Notes: generated by a model from the letters alone, not told the origin. DNA of 64,000 nt from Prostheceraeus crozeri (GCA_907163375.1 CAJQUW010011539.1:124001-188000); one strand, 5' to 3'; counted from the stretch's first letter, positions 1 to 12,680 are shown. Program-made: numbers and translations.

Positions 1-3000
1 TGATCCACAAGTGTGTGTTCCTGCTCAGGCTGTGCTCTCCGCTGATCGTGATCGTCTTACGTCTGTTCCTGTTGAGACTTTCTCCTCTGATCCACAAGTG
101 TGTGTTCCTGCTCAGGCTGTGCTCTCCGCTGATCGTGATCGTCTTACGTCTGTTCCTGTTGAGACTTTCTCCTCTGATCCACAAGTGTGTGTTCCTGCTC
201 AGGCTGTGCTCTCCGCTGATCGTGATCGTCTTACGTCTGTTCCTGTTGAGACTTTCTCCTCTGATCCACAAGTGTGTGTTCCTGCTCAGGCTGTGCTCTC
301 CGCTGATCGTGATCGTCTTACGTCTGTTCCTGTTGAGACTTTCTCCTCTGATCCACAAGTGTGTGTTCCTGCTCAGGCTGTGCTCTCCGCTGATCGTGAT
401 CGTCTTACGTCTGTTCCTGTTGAGACTTTCTCCTCTGATCCACAAGTGTGTGTTCCTGCTCAGGCTGTGCTCTCCGCTGATCGTGATCGTCTTACGTCTG
501 TTCCTGTTGAGACTTTCTCCTCTGATCCACAAGTGTGTGTTCCTGCTCAGGCTGTGCTCTCAACTGATCGTGATCGTCTTACGTCTGTTCCTGTTGAGAC
601 TTTCTCCTCTGATCCACAAGTGTGTGTTCCTGCTCAGGCTGTGCTCTCCGCTGATCGTGATCGTCTTACGTCTGTTCCTGTTGAGACTTTCTCCTCTGAT
701 CCACAAGTGTGTGTTCCTGCTCAGGCTGTGCTCTCCGCTGATCGTGATCGTCTTACGTCTGTTCCTGTTGAGACTTTCTCCTCTGATCCACAAGTGTGTG
801 TTCCTGCTCAGGCTGTGCTCTCCGCTGATCGTGATCGTCTTACGTCTGTTCCTGTTGAGACTTTCTCCTCTGATCCACAAGTGTGTGTTCCTGCTCAGGC
901 TGTGCTCTCCGCTGATCGTGATCGTCTTACGTCTGTTCCTGTTGAGACTTTCTCCTCTGATCCACAAGTGTGTGTTCCTGCTCAGGCTGTGCTCTCCGCT
1001 GATCGTGATCGTCTTACGTCTGTTCCTGTTGAGACTTTCTCCTCTGATCCACAAGTGTGTGTTCCTGCTCAGGCTGTGCTCTCCGCTGATCGTGATCGTC
1101 TTACGTCTGTTCCTGTTGAGACTTTCTCCTCTGATCCACAAGTGTGTGTTCCTGCTCAGGCTGTGCTCTCCGCTGATCGTGATCGTCTTACGTCTGTTCC
1201 TGTTGAGACTTTCTCCTCTGATCCACAAGTGTGTGTTCCTGCTCAGGCTGTGCTCTCCGCTGATCGTGATCGTCTTACGTCTGTTCCTGTTGAGACTTTC
1301 TCCTCTGATCCACAAGTGTGTGTTCCTGCTCAGGCTGTGCTCTCCGCTGATCGTGATCGTCTTACGTCTGTTCCTGTTGAGACTTTCTCCTCTGATCCAC
1401 AAGTGTGTGTTCCTGCTCAGGCTGTGCTCTCCGCTGATCGTGATCGTCTTACGTCTGTTCCTGTTGAGACTTTCTCCTCTGATCCACAAGTGTGTGTTCC
1501 TGCTCAGGCTGTGCTCTCCGCTGATCGTGATCGTCTTACGTCTGTTCCTGTTGAGACTTTCTCCTCTGATCCACAAGTGTGTGTTCCTGCTCAGGCTGTG
1601 CTCTCCGCTGATCGTGATCGTCTTACGTCTGTTCCTGTTGAGACTTTCTCCTCTGATCCACAAGTGTGTGTTCCTGCTCAGGCTGTGCTCTCCGCTGATC
1701 GTGATCGTCTTACGTCTGTTCCTGTTGAGACTTTCTCCTCTGATCCACAAGTGTGTGTTCCTGCTCAGGCTGTGCTCTCCGCTGATCGTGATCGTCTTAC
1801 GTCTGTTCCTGTTGAGACTTTCTCCTCTGATCCACAAGTGTGTGTTCCTGCTCAGGCTGTGCTCTCCGCTGATCGTGATCGTCTTACGTCTGTTCCTGTT
1901 GAGACTTTCTCCTCTGATCCACAAGTGTGTGTTCCTGCTCAGGCTGTGCTCTCAACTGATCGTGATCGTCTTACGTCTGTTCCTGTTGAGACTTTCTCCT
2001 CTGATCCACAAGTGTGTGTTCCTGCTCAGGCTGTGCTCTCCGCTGATCGTGATCGTCTTACGTCTGTTCCTGTTGAGACTTTCTCCTCTGATCCACAAGT
2101 GTGTGTTCCTGCTCAGGCTGTGCTCTCCGCTGATCGTGATCGTCTTACGTCTGTTCCTGTTGAGACTTTCTCCTCTGATCCACAAGTGTGTGTTCCTGCT
2201 CAGGCTGTGCTCTCCGCTGATCGTGATCGTCTTACGTCTGTTCCTGTTGAGACTTTCTCCTCTGATCCACAAGTGTGTGTTCCTGCTCAGGCTGTGCTCT
2301 CCGCTGATCGTGATCGTCTTACGTCTGTTCCTGTTGAGACTTTCTCCTCTGATCCACAAGTGTGTGTTCCTGCTCAGGCTGTGCTCTCCGCTGATCGTGA
2401 TCGTCTTACGTCTGTTCCTGTTGAGACTTTCTCCTCTGATCCACAAGTGTGTGTTCCTGCTCAGGCTGTGCTCTCCGCTGATCGTGATCGTCTTACGTCT
2501 GTTCCTGTTGAGACTTTCTCCTCTGATCCACAAGTGTGTGTTCCTGCTCAGGCTGTGCTCTCCGCTGATCGTGATCGTCTTACGTCTGTTCCTGTTGAGA
2601 CTTTCTCCTCTGATCCACAAGTGTGTGTTCCTGCTCAGGCTGTGCTCTCCGCTGATCGTGATCGTCTTACGTCTGTTCCTGTTGAGACTTTCTCCTCTGA
2701 TCCACAAGTGTGTGTTCCTGCTCAGGCTGTGCTCTCCGCTGATCGTGATCGTCTTACGTCTGTTCCTGTTGAGACTTTCTCCTCTGATCCACAAGTGTGT
2801 GTTCCTGCTCAGGCTGTGCTCTCCGCTGATCGTGATCGTCTTACGTCTGTTCCTGTTGAGACTTTCTCCTCTGATCCACAAGTGTGTGTTCCTGCTCAGG
2901 CTGTGCTCTCCGCTGATCGTGATCGTCTTACGTCTGTTCCTGTTGAGACTTTCTCCTCTGATCCACAAGTGTGTGTTCCTGCTCAGGCTGTGCTCTCCGC

Positions 3001-6000
3001 TGATCGTGATCGTCTTACGTCTGTTCCTGTTGAGACTTTCTCCTCTGATCCACAAGTGTGTGTTCCTGCTCAGGCTGTGCTCTCCGCTGATCGTGATCGT
3101 CTTACGTCTGTTCCTGTTGAGACTTTCTCCTCTGATCCACAAGTGTGTGTTCCTGCTCAGGCTGTGCTCTCCGCTGATCGTGATCGTCTTACGTCTGTTC
3201 CTGTTGAGACTTTCTCCTCTGATCCACAAGTGTGTGTTCCTGCTCAGGCTGTGCTCTCCGCTGATCGTGATCGTCTTACGTCTGTTCCTGTTGAGACTTT
3301 CTCCTCTGATCCACAAGTGTGTGTTCCTGCTCAGGCTGTGCTCTCCGCTGATCGTGATCGTCTTACGTCTGTTCCTGTTGAGACTTTCTCCTCTGATCCA
3401 CAAGTGTGTGTTCCTGCTCAGGCTGTGCTCTCCGCTGATCGTGATCGTCTTACGTCTGTTCCTGTTGAGACTTTCTCCTCTGATCCACAAGTGTGTGTTC
3501 CTGCTCAGGCTGTGCTCTCAACTGATCGTGATCGTCTTACGTCTGTTCCTGTTGAGACTTTCTCCTCTGATCCACAAGTGTGTGTTCCTGCTCAGGCTGT
3601 GCTCTCAACTGATCGTGATCGTCTTACGTCTGTTCCTGTTGAGACTTTCTCCTCTGATCCACAAGTGTGTGTTCCTGCTCAGGCTGTGCTCTCCGCTGAT
3701 CGTGATCGTCTTACGTCTGTTCCTGTTGAGACTTTCTCCTCTGATCCACAAGTGTGTGTTCCTGCTCAGGCTGTGCTCTCCGCTGATCGTGATCGTCTTA
3801 CGTCTGTTCCTGTTGAGACTTTCTCCTCTGATCCACAAGTGTGTGTTCCTGCTCAGGCTGTGCTCTCCGCTGATCGTGATCGTCTTACGTCTGTTCCTGT
3901 TGAGACTTTCTCCTCTGATCCACAAGTGTGTGTTCCTGCTCAGGCTGTGCTCTCCGCTGATCGTGATCGTCTTACGTCTGTTCCTGTTGAGACTTTCTCC
4001 TCTGATCCACAAGTGTGTGTTCCTGCTCAGGCTGTGCTCTCAACTGATCGTGATCGTCTTACGTCTGTTCCTGTTGAGACTTTCTCCTCTGATCCACAAG
4101 TGTGTGTTCCTGCTCAGGCTGTGCTCTCCGCTGATCGTGATCGTCTTACGTCTGTTCCTGTTGAGACTTTCTCCTCTGATCCACAAGTGTGTGTTCCTGC
4201 TCAGGCTGTGCTCTCAACTGATCGTGATCGTCTTACGTCTGTTCCTGTTGAGACTTTCTCCTCTGATCCACAAGTGTGTGTTCCTGCTCAGGCTGTGCTC
4301 TCCGCTGATCGTGATCGTCTTACGTCTGTTCCTGTTGAGACTTTCTCCTCTGATCCACAAGTGTGTGTTCCTGCTCAGGCTGTGCTCTCAACTGATCGTG
4401 ATCGTCTTACGTCTGTTCCTGTTGAGACTTTCTCCTCTGATCCACAAGTGTGTGTTCCTGCTCAGGCTGTGCTCTCCGCTGATCGGGATCGTCTTACGTC
4501 TGTTCCTGTTGAGACTTTCTCCTCTGATCCACAAGTGTGTGTTCCTGCTCAGGCTGTGCTCTCAACTGATCGTGATCGTCTTACGTCTGTTCCTGTTGAG
4601 ACTTTCTCCTCTGATCCACAAGTGTGTGTTCCTGCTCAGGCTGTGCTCTCAACTGATCGTGATCGTCTTACGTCTGTTCCTGTTGAGACTTTCTCCTCTG
4701 ATCCACAAGTGTGTGTTCCTGCTCAGGCTGTGCTCTCCGCTGATCGTGATCGTCTTACGTCTGTTCCTGTTGAGACTTTCTCCTCTGATCCACAAGTGTG
4801 TGTTCCTGCTCAGGCTGTGCTCTCCGCTGATCGTGATCGTCTTACGTCTGTTCCTGTTGAGACTTTCTCCTCTGATCCACAAGTGTGTGTTCCTGCTCAG
4901 GCTGTGCTCTCCGCTGATCGTGATCGTCTTACGTCTGTTCCTGTTGAGACTTTCTCCTCTGATCCACAAGTGTGTGTTCCTGCTCAGGCTGTGCTCTCCG
5001 CTGATCGTGATCGTCTTACGTCTGTTCCTGTTGAGACTTTCTCCTCTGATCCACAAGTGTGTGTTCCTGCTCAGGCTGTGCTCTCCGCTGATCGTGATCG
5101 TCTTACGTCTGTTCCTGTTGAGACTTTCTCCTCTGATCCACAAGTGTGTGTTCCTGCTCAGGCTGTGCTCTCCGCTGATCGTGATCGTCTTACGTCTGTT
5201 CCTGTTGAGACTTTCTCCTCTGATCCACAAGTGTGTGTTCCTGCTCAGGCTGTGCTCTCAACTGATCGTGATCGTCTTACGTCTGTTCCTGTTGAGACTT
5301 TCTCCTCTGATCCACAAGTGTGTGTTCCTGCTCAGGCTGTGCTCTCAACTGATCGTGATCGTCTTACGTCTGTTCCTGTTGAGACTTTCTCCTCTGATCC
5401 ACAAGTGTGTGTTCCTGCTCAGGCTGTGCTCTCCGCTGATCGTGATCGTCTTACGTCTGTTCCTGTTGAGACTTTCTCCTCTGATCCACAAGTGTGTGTT
5501 CCTGCTCAGGCTGTGCTCTCAACTGATCGTGATCGTCTTACGTCTGTTCCTGTTGAGACTTTCTCCTCTGATCCACAAGTGTGTGTTCCTGCTCAGGCTG
5601 TGCTCTCCGCTGATCGTGATCGTCTTACGTCTGTTCCTGTTGAGACTTTCTCCTCTGATCCACAAGTGTGTGTTCCTGCTCAGGCTGTGCTCTCCGCTGA
5701 TCGTGATCGTCTTACGTCTGTTCCTGTTGAGACTTTCTCCTCTGATCCACAAGTGTGTGTTCCTGCTCAGGCTGTGCTCTCCGCTGATCGGGATCGTCTT
5801 ACGTCTGTTCCTGTTGAGACTTTCTCCTCTGATCCACAAGTGTGTGTTCCTGCTCAGGCTGTGCTCTCCGCTGATCGTGATCGTCTTACGTCTGTTCCTG
5901 TTGAGACTTTCTCCTCTGATCCACAAGTGTGTGTTCCTGCTCAGGCTGTGCTCTCCGCTGATCGTGATCGTCTTACGTCTGTTCCTGTTGAGACTTTCTC

Positions 6001-7481
6001 CTCTGATCCACAAGTGTGTGTTCCTGCTCAGGCTGTGCTCTCCGCTGATCGTGATCGTCTTACGTCTGTTCCTGTTGAGACTTTCTCCTCTGATCCACAA
6101 GTGTGTGTTCCTGCTCAGGCTGTGCTCTCCGCTGATCGTGATCGTCTTACGTCTGTTCCTGTTGAGACTTTCTCCTCTGATCCACAAGTGTGTGTTCCTG
6201 CTCAGGCTGTGCTCTCCGCTGATCGTGATCGTCTTACGTCTGTTCCTGTTGAGACTTTCTCCTCTGATCCACAAGTGTGTGTTCCTGCTCAGGCTGTGCC
6301 CTCAACTGATCGTGATCGTCTTACGTCTGTTCCTGTTGAGACTTTCTCCTCTGATCCACAAGTGTGTGTTCCTGCTCAGGCTGTGCTCTCCGCTGATCGT
6401 GATCGTCTTACGTCTGTTCCTGTTGAGACTTTCTCCTCTGATCCACAAGTGTGTGTTCCTGCTCAGGCTGTGCTCTCCGCTGATCGTGATCGTCCAGTGC
6501 CTGTTCCTGTTGAGACTTTCTCCTCTGATCCACAAGTGTGTGTTCCTGCTCAGGCTGTGCTCTCCGCTGATCGTGATCGTCTTACGTCTGTTCCTGTTGA
6601 GACTTTCTCCTCTGATCCACAAGTGTGTGTTCCTGCTCAGGCTGTGCTCTCCGCTGATCGTGATCGTCCAGTGCCTGTTCCTGTTGAGACTTTCTCCTCT
6701 GATCCACAAGTGTGTGTTCCTGCTGAGGCTGTGCTCTCCGCTGATCGTGATCATCTTACGTCTGTTCCTGTTGAGACTTTCTCCTCTGATCCACAAGTGT
6801 GTGTTCCTGCTCAGGCTGTGCTCTCCGCTGATCGTGATCATCTTACGTCTGTTCCTGTTGAGACTTTCTCCTCTGATCCACAAGTGTGTGTTCCTGCTCA
6901 GGCTGTGCTCTCAACTGATCGTGATCGTCTTACGTCTGTTCCTGTTGAGACTTTCTCCTCTGATCCACAAGTGTGTGTTCCTGCTCAGGCTGTGCTCTCC
7001 GCTGATCGTGATCGTCTTACGTCTGTTCCTGTTGAGACTTTCTCCTCTGATCCACAAGTGTGTGTTCCTGCTCAGGCTGTGCCCTCAACTGATCGTGATC
7101 GTCTTACGTCTGTTCCTGTTGAGACTTTCTCCTCTGATCCACAAGTGTGTGTTCCTGCTCAGGCTGTGCTCTCCGCTGATCGTGATCGTCTTACGTCTGT
7201 TCCTGTTGAGACTTTCTCCTCTGATCCACAAGTGTGTGTTCCTGCTCAGGCTGTGCTCTCCGCTGATCGTGATCGTCTTACGTCTGTTCCTGTTGAGACT
7301 TTCTCCTCTGATCCACAAGTGTGTGTTCCTGCTCAGGCTGTGCTCTCCGCTGATCGTGATCGTCCAGTGCCTGTTCCTGTTGAGACTTTCTCCTCTGATC
7401 CACAAGTGTGTGTTCCTGCTCAGGCTGTGCTCTCAACTGATCGTGATCATCCAGTGCCTGTTCCTGTTGAGACTTTCTTAG
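1..7481 (+). repeat. 87-bp tandem array, about 86 copies
   Basis: The first 7.48 kb is an uninterrupted head-to-tail array of an 87-bp unit (for example the copy boundary TGATCCACAAGTGTGTGTTC recurs every 87 bp). Because 87 is a multiple of 3, two plus frames and much of one minus frame stay open throughout. Copies are nearly identical. The main variants are CCGCTGAT to CAACTGAT, CGTGATC to CGGGATC (4484, 5789), and CTTACGTCT to CCAGTGCCT (about 6493, 6667, 7364, 7451). Variants are rare in the first 3.5 kb and dense near the right edge. The array begins outside the window. Its real length may differ in vivo because such arrays are often collapsed or expanded in assemblies. Confidence 0.98.
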
Positions 7482-9282
7482 CAGATCTTGATAGTCGAGA
7501 GTTCAATACTTACGCTTATCCGATTGAAGTTAGCACTCCTGATACGTCGTGTACTTTAGTTAACAGTGGTCAAACGACAAGTTTTGCTTTTTCTGACAAC
7601 GTATTAGATGTTTCATGTTCTTCTGTCGTGTTCGATGAATGCAATCATGACATGAATTTGCCAAGAAATAAGTTGTTTAATTGTCATTTGATATCTTCTG
7701 AAGTAAGACAAGAGATTTATGTTTCGTATTCAAGGAAACATAATCAAGGTCGCCGAGAACTTATTTTTGCTAATGTTAATGCAACACCATCCAGCGAGCC
7801 ATCCAGAAAACGAAAATTCAAATCCATGTCGTATATGTTGGCAGGACATAGAGTATGTAAAAAGTTTTTCCTATCTACCATCGGCTGCTCCACAGATTCT
7901 ATAATCCGTACGGTATTTGACAATATTTCTGATAATGAATTATCACTCAACCTTCGGGCGCCTCCAGATAAAAGAGGTCGACATGAACCAGCCAACAAGC
8001 TTCATAATGAGCTTCGTATTGAGGTAAAGAAGTTCGTAGAAGAATTTCACCCCATGATTTCACATTACCGGTTGGCTCACTCACCCCATAGCAGATACTT
8101 ATCAAATGAACTTTCTATACAGAAATTGTACAATTTATTCATTGACAGGCATAACGTTATCCGCGAAGAATCATGTGGCGCAAAGCATTTCAAAATTGGA
8201 AAGCCATGCTCATTGTCTTGGTTTTCAAACGTTTTTCATGAAATGAACATTTCCTTTCTTAGTCCACAAAGTGATAAATGTTCGACTTACGAAGACCACA
8301 GAAGAAAAGGTGAGCATCAATGTGAAGGTGATGACAAATGTCATGAGTTTAAGATGCACAGAGAAAGAAGCAAAATAGCAAGAGAGGAAATGAGAAACGA
8401 TGGCGAGCGATCGAAAACTGAAAATGTGAAGGTTGTCTCTGTTGACATGCAGAAGGTTTTGCTCATGCCAATACTTGATGTCAAGGACGCAGTCTTCAGC
8501 AGAAAACTTATCGTATTTAATGAAACTTTCAGCGACGTCTCGAAGGAAGGGTATTCAACATGTATTGTTTGGCATGAAGGCGAGGCAGGCCGAAAAGCGA
8601 AGGATGTCGCCTCGGCTTATGTACATTTTATTCTAAAATTTGCAGAATTTGATGAAATTATACTTTTTGCAGACAATTGTGGCGCCCAAAATAAAAACCG
8701 TTTGTTGTTGTGTGCCTTAGTGAGAACAATCAACGATTCATGGATATCTGCAAAAAAGATAACAATAAAATATCTCGAGATGGGTCATACGTATATGACA
8801 GCCGATAGCGTGCACGGATCGATTACCAAGAAGATGAAAAAATCCGGTTAGGTTTATGATTTTGATGGTCTCGTAAATTTGATAAAAAATTCAAGGAAAA
8901 AATTAATGTTATTACGCTCGACCATACGAATTTCTGGTTATTTGACATAAAGCATGCAGTGAACCGTTTGCGTGGTTTATCTGATGTTAGAGTTGTTGAA
9001 GCGAGGAAAGGATCCATCAAAGTCTATACAAAATCGTCCTTCGAAGGAGAAGTTGTAGAAAACGAAATATTCAAGAAATCTCTTGCCAAGGATTGGCATC
9101 TTTCATTATCGAGTTTACTCAACTCTGTACATGAAACAAAAAAGAGAGGCATTAATCCCCTGAAAAAACGTGATCTCATGAAGTTGTGCTGCAACATGCC
9201 AGAGACTTTTAGAGACTTTTACGAAAACATTACGGAGTCTGATGTTCCAGATCTCACAAATGATCGTGAGATCGACTTTTAG
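2..9282 (+). pseudogene. 5'-partial repeat protein with DUF7869-type transposase-like domain, 3' end broken
   Basis: One frame is open from the window edge to a TAG at 8849-8851. Residues from the array form 29-aa repeats (core VCVPAQAVLSADRDRLTSV). From 7482 the protein is unique. It has a lysine/arginine-rich stretch (about 7800-7830), a region with conserved Cys/His, a charged linker (8290-8410), and then an RNase H-like segment with VVSVDMQ, FADNCGAQNKN and a GHTYMTADSVH block. This arrangement matches the DUF7869 proteins common in invertebrate genomes, thought to derive from DDE-type transposases. After the TAG the homology resumes in another frame and ends at 9280-9282, so one stop and one frameshift break the C-terminus. 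Whether the 29-aa repeats are translated is unproven: the array may simply be a satellite that happens to lie in frame. The 5' end is outside the window. Confidence 0.6.
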
Positions 9283-9284
9283 AC

Positions 9285-10560
9285 TTTTAAGTGCTAATTT
9301 AGATTTATTGAATTATCTCTTAAAAGTACATGAACCCCTAAATTGTCAGCATATTGGAGGTGACATACAAAAAACATTAGAAAACTTTCCTGGTTTTATT
9401 TGGAGTAAATATTCGAAAGAAAAACATCTTCCTGGTCATTCATATACCGGTCCAGGAACTCGATTAGATATAAGACTAGATGAAAATAATAATCCAAAAC
9501 CAGGTGAAGAACCAATAAACAGAGTAGATGAAGCAGCTTACAGACATGATTTAGCTTATCGAAATCATGACCTAAGTTCTCGACATGTAGCTGATAAGAT
9601 GATTCAAGAATTAGATAGTATTCAAAATCCTACATTTAGAGAATGAATTGAAAGAATGTTTGTTATGAAAGCTTTACAAGCAAAAATGCTTTTTGGTCAG
9701 GGGATAAACAAAACTCATAACTGTGAAACGACAGCAAAGCTCTCTGAGAGCAACACTCGAACCTACGCGTCCGAAATTCATAAAGAATATAGAAAGCCTA
9801 AATATTTATTGAAAGTAAAAGTATTTAATAAAGATGATATTTGGAGTGCTGATCTTATTCATATGCCGAATGAAAAAGATTATAAATACGCATTGACCGT
9901 TATAGATTTATATACACGATACGCTTGGGTAAAGCCTTTAAAAAATAAAAGTGGTCTATCAGTTAAATATGCGTTTGAAGAAATCTTTAAAGAAAGTAAT
10001 AGAAAGCCAAGGAAATTGTTTGTTGATAAAGGATAGGAGTTTTATAACAGAAATGTTCAGCCACTATTTGAAACAGACGAAAGTCATCGCCAAGGCTCAG
10101 TTTATTCAACTGAAAATGCAGGAAAGGCTGTTGAGTGATTCAATAGATCATTAAAAAATAAAATTTTCCAAAAAATTTACTGAGCAAGGAAATCAGAAAT
10201 GGTTGAAGATATTACCAGGAATTGTAGAAGAGTATAACAATAAGATTCATTCAGGTATTGAAGAAACTCCAAAGAATGCTTCTGACGATCCTGATTTGAT
10301 ACGAAAAAAATATTCGAAAATAATTACTCGAATGAGAGTAATCCGAATTTACAGAAACTTAAGCCGAAATATAAGATTGGAGATAGAGTTAGAATATTTA
10401 AGTATAAAAATGAATTTGAAAAAGGCTTTGTTGGCTATTGGACTAAAGAAATATTTGAAGTTTGTAAAATAAACCAAACTTATCCGATTACTTATAAAAT
10501 TAAAGATTTAGAAAATGAGGAAATCAGAGGCAGATTTTATTAAAACGAATTACAACGAAG
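9285..10560 (+). pseudogene. INT: PLA2-like domain fused to Polinton integrase (decayed copy)
   Basis: This is the homologue of the integrase of element B (37089-38355). The N-terminal part has a GPGT loop and an AAYRHDLAY block, the calcium loop and His-Asp signature of parvovirus-type phospholipase A2. It is followed by a retroviral-type integrase core: IWSADL (first catalytic Asp), a VDKG block (second Asp, near 10020) and a degenerate glutamate region with a stop inside. Breaks include a TGA at 9644-9646, a TAG at 10034-10036 and several later frame changes. The C-terminal segment (10200-10545) keeps the chromodomain-like end of the family in shifted frames. Homology begins at about 9290 without its own start codon, so the gene is truncated as well as mutated. 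It would have inserted the element DNA into the host chromosome. Confidence 0.82.
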
Positions 10561-10569
10561 TGAGCTTTA

Positions 10570-11062
10570 ATTGTCATTATTATTGGAACTAACGTTTCGG
10601 GAATGAAATTCCCTTGTTCAGTTCTAACATAATATCTAGAAATGGTACTCCTTCCTGTAATTTCAATAAAACATAAAGACATAATTGCCCACAATAAGTT
10701 GTTCCTGGTTTTTGAATTTGAAACGCATTATAAGTTCAATTTCCAAGTATTTCTCTTACTTCATTTGTAGATGGAAGTCCGTATGAGTCAAAATAGTAAT
10801 TATCTCCATTTTTATTAGACGTACCTGCAGACCAATGTACTCCTTTTTTATCTGATGTCTGAAGATTTGTTATGAATTTTATAGTTGGAACTTTGTTCCG
10901 GGAACTGAAGGTTCCTGTTGGCTTATTTTTGATCAATTGTAACTCGTCTCTCATTAGGACATGAAAATTCTTTATTCCCAATTGATTTGCGATTTTCTTT
11001 AGATCAAAATTTGTAGTTGTTTCCGTTCCATATAATTTTAAAAACTCATTTATGTTTGTCAT
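10570..11062 (-). pseudogene. PRO: adenovirus-type cysteine protease (frameshifted copy)
   Basis: The minus-strand reading starts at 11062 and contains the GVHWSA motif with the catalytic His and the YYFDSYGLP block with the acidic residue. It then stops after EILGN (about 10736). The catalytic Gln and Cys region (TYCGQLCLYVL type) lies downstream in another frame, so the enzyme is inactive as read. Compared with the intact copy of element B it carries an in-frame insertion of about 12 residues after NKPT, encoded by a small palindromic DNA segment (GGAACTGAAGGTTCC, near 10905-10917). It sits tail-to-tail with the integrase, as in element B. Family role: maturation of capsid precursor proteins in the virion. 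Confidence 0.85.
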
Positions 11063-11254
11063 TTTATAATAAAAAAAATTTCTTATAGGGACCCCTAGAA
11101 GTCAGAAGGGGGTATTGATTTAAAACTGTTCCATAATGATGACTTTCCTTACTTCTTATTCGATTTTGAAATGATTTAATTTAATCTAAATTAAAAAGTG
11201 ACATTGTAAAGAATCGGTTTATAAGCAGAGTTAGTGCTTCGCACATCTTTAATC

Positions 11255-11381
11255 AACTGCAATTCATTTCTCATCAATATGTGAAAATTCTTTATTCCTA
11301 ATTGATTTGTGATCTTATTTAAATCGAAATTCGTAGTTATTTGTTTGCCATATATTTTAAGAACTCAGTCAGACCAGTCAT
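11255..11381 (-). pseudogene. PRO: 5' fragment of a second protease copy
   Basis: The minus strand from an ATG at 11379-11381 encodes a start very like that of the protease next door (an FLKIYG then TNFDLNKI then LGIKNFH pattern) and ends after about 42 codons in unrelated sequence. It holds none of the catalytic residues. It lies directly upstream of the first protease copy on the same strand, so it looks like a partial tandem duplication inside the element, or a relic of recombination between two related elements. Confidence 0.75.
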
Positions 11382-11499
11382 TTTACATGAGATAAATTGT
11401 TTCTATTATATTCCCGTAAATGTGAAATTAAAAACAACACATGGATATTTCAATATGTATATTTACAAAAATGCAACCACACAAGTCTACAAATATTGA

Positions 11500-11690
11500 T
11501 GTCCACACCGAGGACAACGAATTTTCGTTCTCCAGTAAAATAAAATAAAATCAGATACTACTATTCAACTTCCTTAAAACAATCGGTTATTAACTATAAT
11601 ATTACAAATTGCATTAACAATATGTCCACACCGTGGACAACGAATTTTCGTTCTCCAGTAAAATAAAATAAAATCAGCTACTACTACTTT
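11500..11690 (+). repeat. 123-bp direct repeat, nearly two copies
   Basis: The segment TGTCCACACCGAGGACAACG and its following run (AATTTTCGTTCTCCAGTAAAATAAAATAAAATCAG) starts at 11500 and again at 11623. It lies just 3' of the ORF-X gene. In element B a different repeat (113 bp, three copies) occupies the same place. Confidence 0.85.
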
Positions 11691-11699
11691 TAAGTTCTT

Positions 11700-12370
11700 T
11701 TAAGCTTCTTTCCAAAACTTTTCACATTTCCGAAGACAATCTTCTAACAATGATAAATTCGATTTCAAAAAACGTAAGGGTACATTTAGTCTACAAATCT
11801 TTGGAAAAATAGATGCCATCTTACCTAATTTAATTGCAAATGCAATTTCAGTCCTTGAATAAGAAATGTTATTAGTTTGCAATAAATGTTAAAAGTATGC
11901 CTTATCCTTTTCACACAGATCCAGTAAATAATTCGCGTGTTTCCCAGGTAGATTTTCATCATTATGTTAATAACGTTATTTTTCTTCTCCATCACATAAA
12001 GAGTATTTAAATTTGCAATGGCTTTATCAGTATCTCCTGAAGGCTCAACAAAGTCTTCAAAGGAATCCACAAATTCATATCGGGTAGATAAAGACGTCAA
12101 TAATTGATGATGAAGGTCGTCAATCTTTCCGCCCCTTTCTCTTTCTTTCTTTTCTTTCACGAGTAAGCGTTTTGCTTTTCTTCGCCGTTTTCTTTCCTTA
12201 TCAAAAAATGTAGGGTCAAAAATAATAGGAAATTTCTCCATTTGTTCAATGATGAAAGTGTTATATTCTTCCTTCTTATCATTGGAAATATATCGTTTTG
12301 AAATTTCTGCAAATAACTCCGGAAACGTAGCAATAATGTTTGACTGCTCTTCGATAACTTCTTGTGTCAT
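11700..12370 (-). pseudogene. ORF-X, conserved Polinton-terminal helical protein (frameshifted)
   Basis: Two overlapping minus-strand frames (starts at 12370 and 11882) together match the intact 232-aa ORF-X of element B in the same place next to the protease. The shared part is the C-terminal helical block: an LYV..KK or CYVLQG helix, then an NNISYSRTEI / HNIKFSRSYI motif, then a KMASIFP / KMSRHYP motif. The N-terminal half is highly divergent and has a run of Lys/Arg (RKRRRKAKRLLVKEKK) that could bind nucleic acid or localise to the nucleus. The frame changes near 11880. Function is unknown. Confidence 0.6.
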
Positions 12371-12680
12371 GACTGATCACAGCGCAGCACACGATACAAT
12401 GACAGACGAGAGAGATAAATGAAAACAGTACAGCTGGCAGATATCTTAACGTCATATGGGTGTGCTGACGCACTGACAAGAATTAAAACAACTTGCCTAA
12501 CGTACAATTAAAATCTCATTGTTTCACGGAGTAGTAGCAGTAGCAGCTGTTTGTTCTTTAATACATTGTTTCCTTTCAAATGTTTGAGTGGGGGGTCACA
12601 GCTTTTTGCTCTGAAATGCTTTTCTTCATAAATGCGAGAAGCAGATGTTCTCTACAATTGAGTGATCATCTGAGTGCAAA

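Noticed and set aside
560..7405. Minus-strand open frames and the second plus frame within the array
   Set aside because: They are a by-product of a unit length divisible by three. No unique sequence follows them in frame.
1..7481. CRISPR array
   Set aside because: Units are contiguous 87-bp copies with no variable spacers, and the window is eukaryotic.
12279..12479. 66-aa minus ORF upstream of ORF-X
   Set aside because: Short, overlaps the real frame and has no counterpart in element B.
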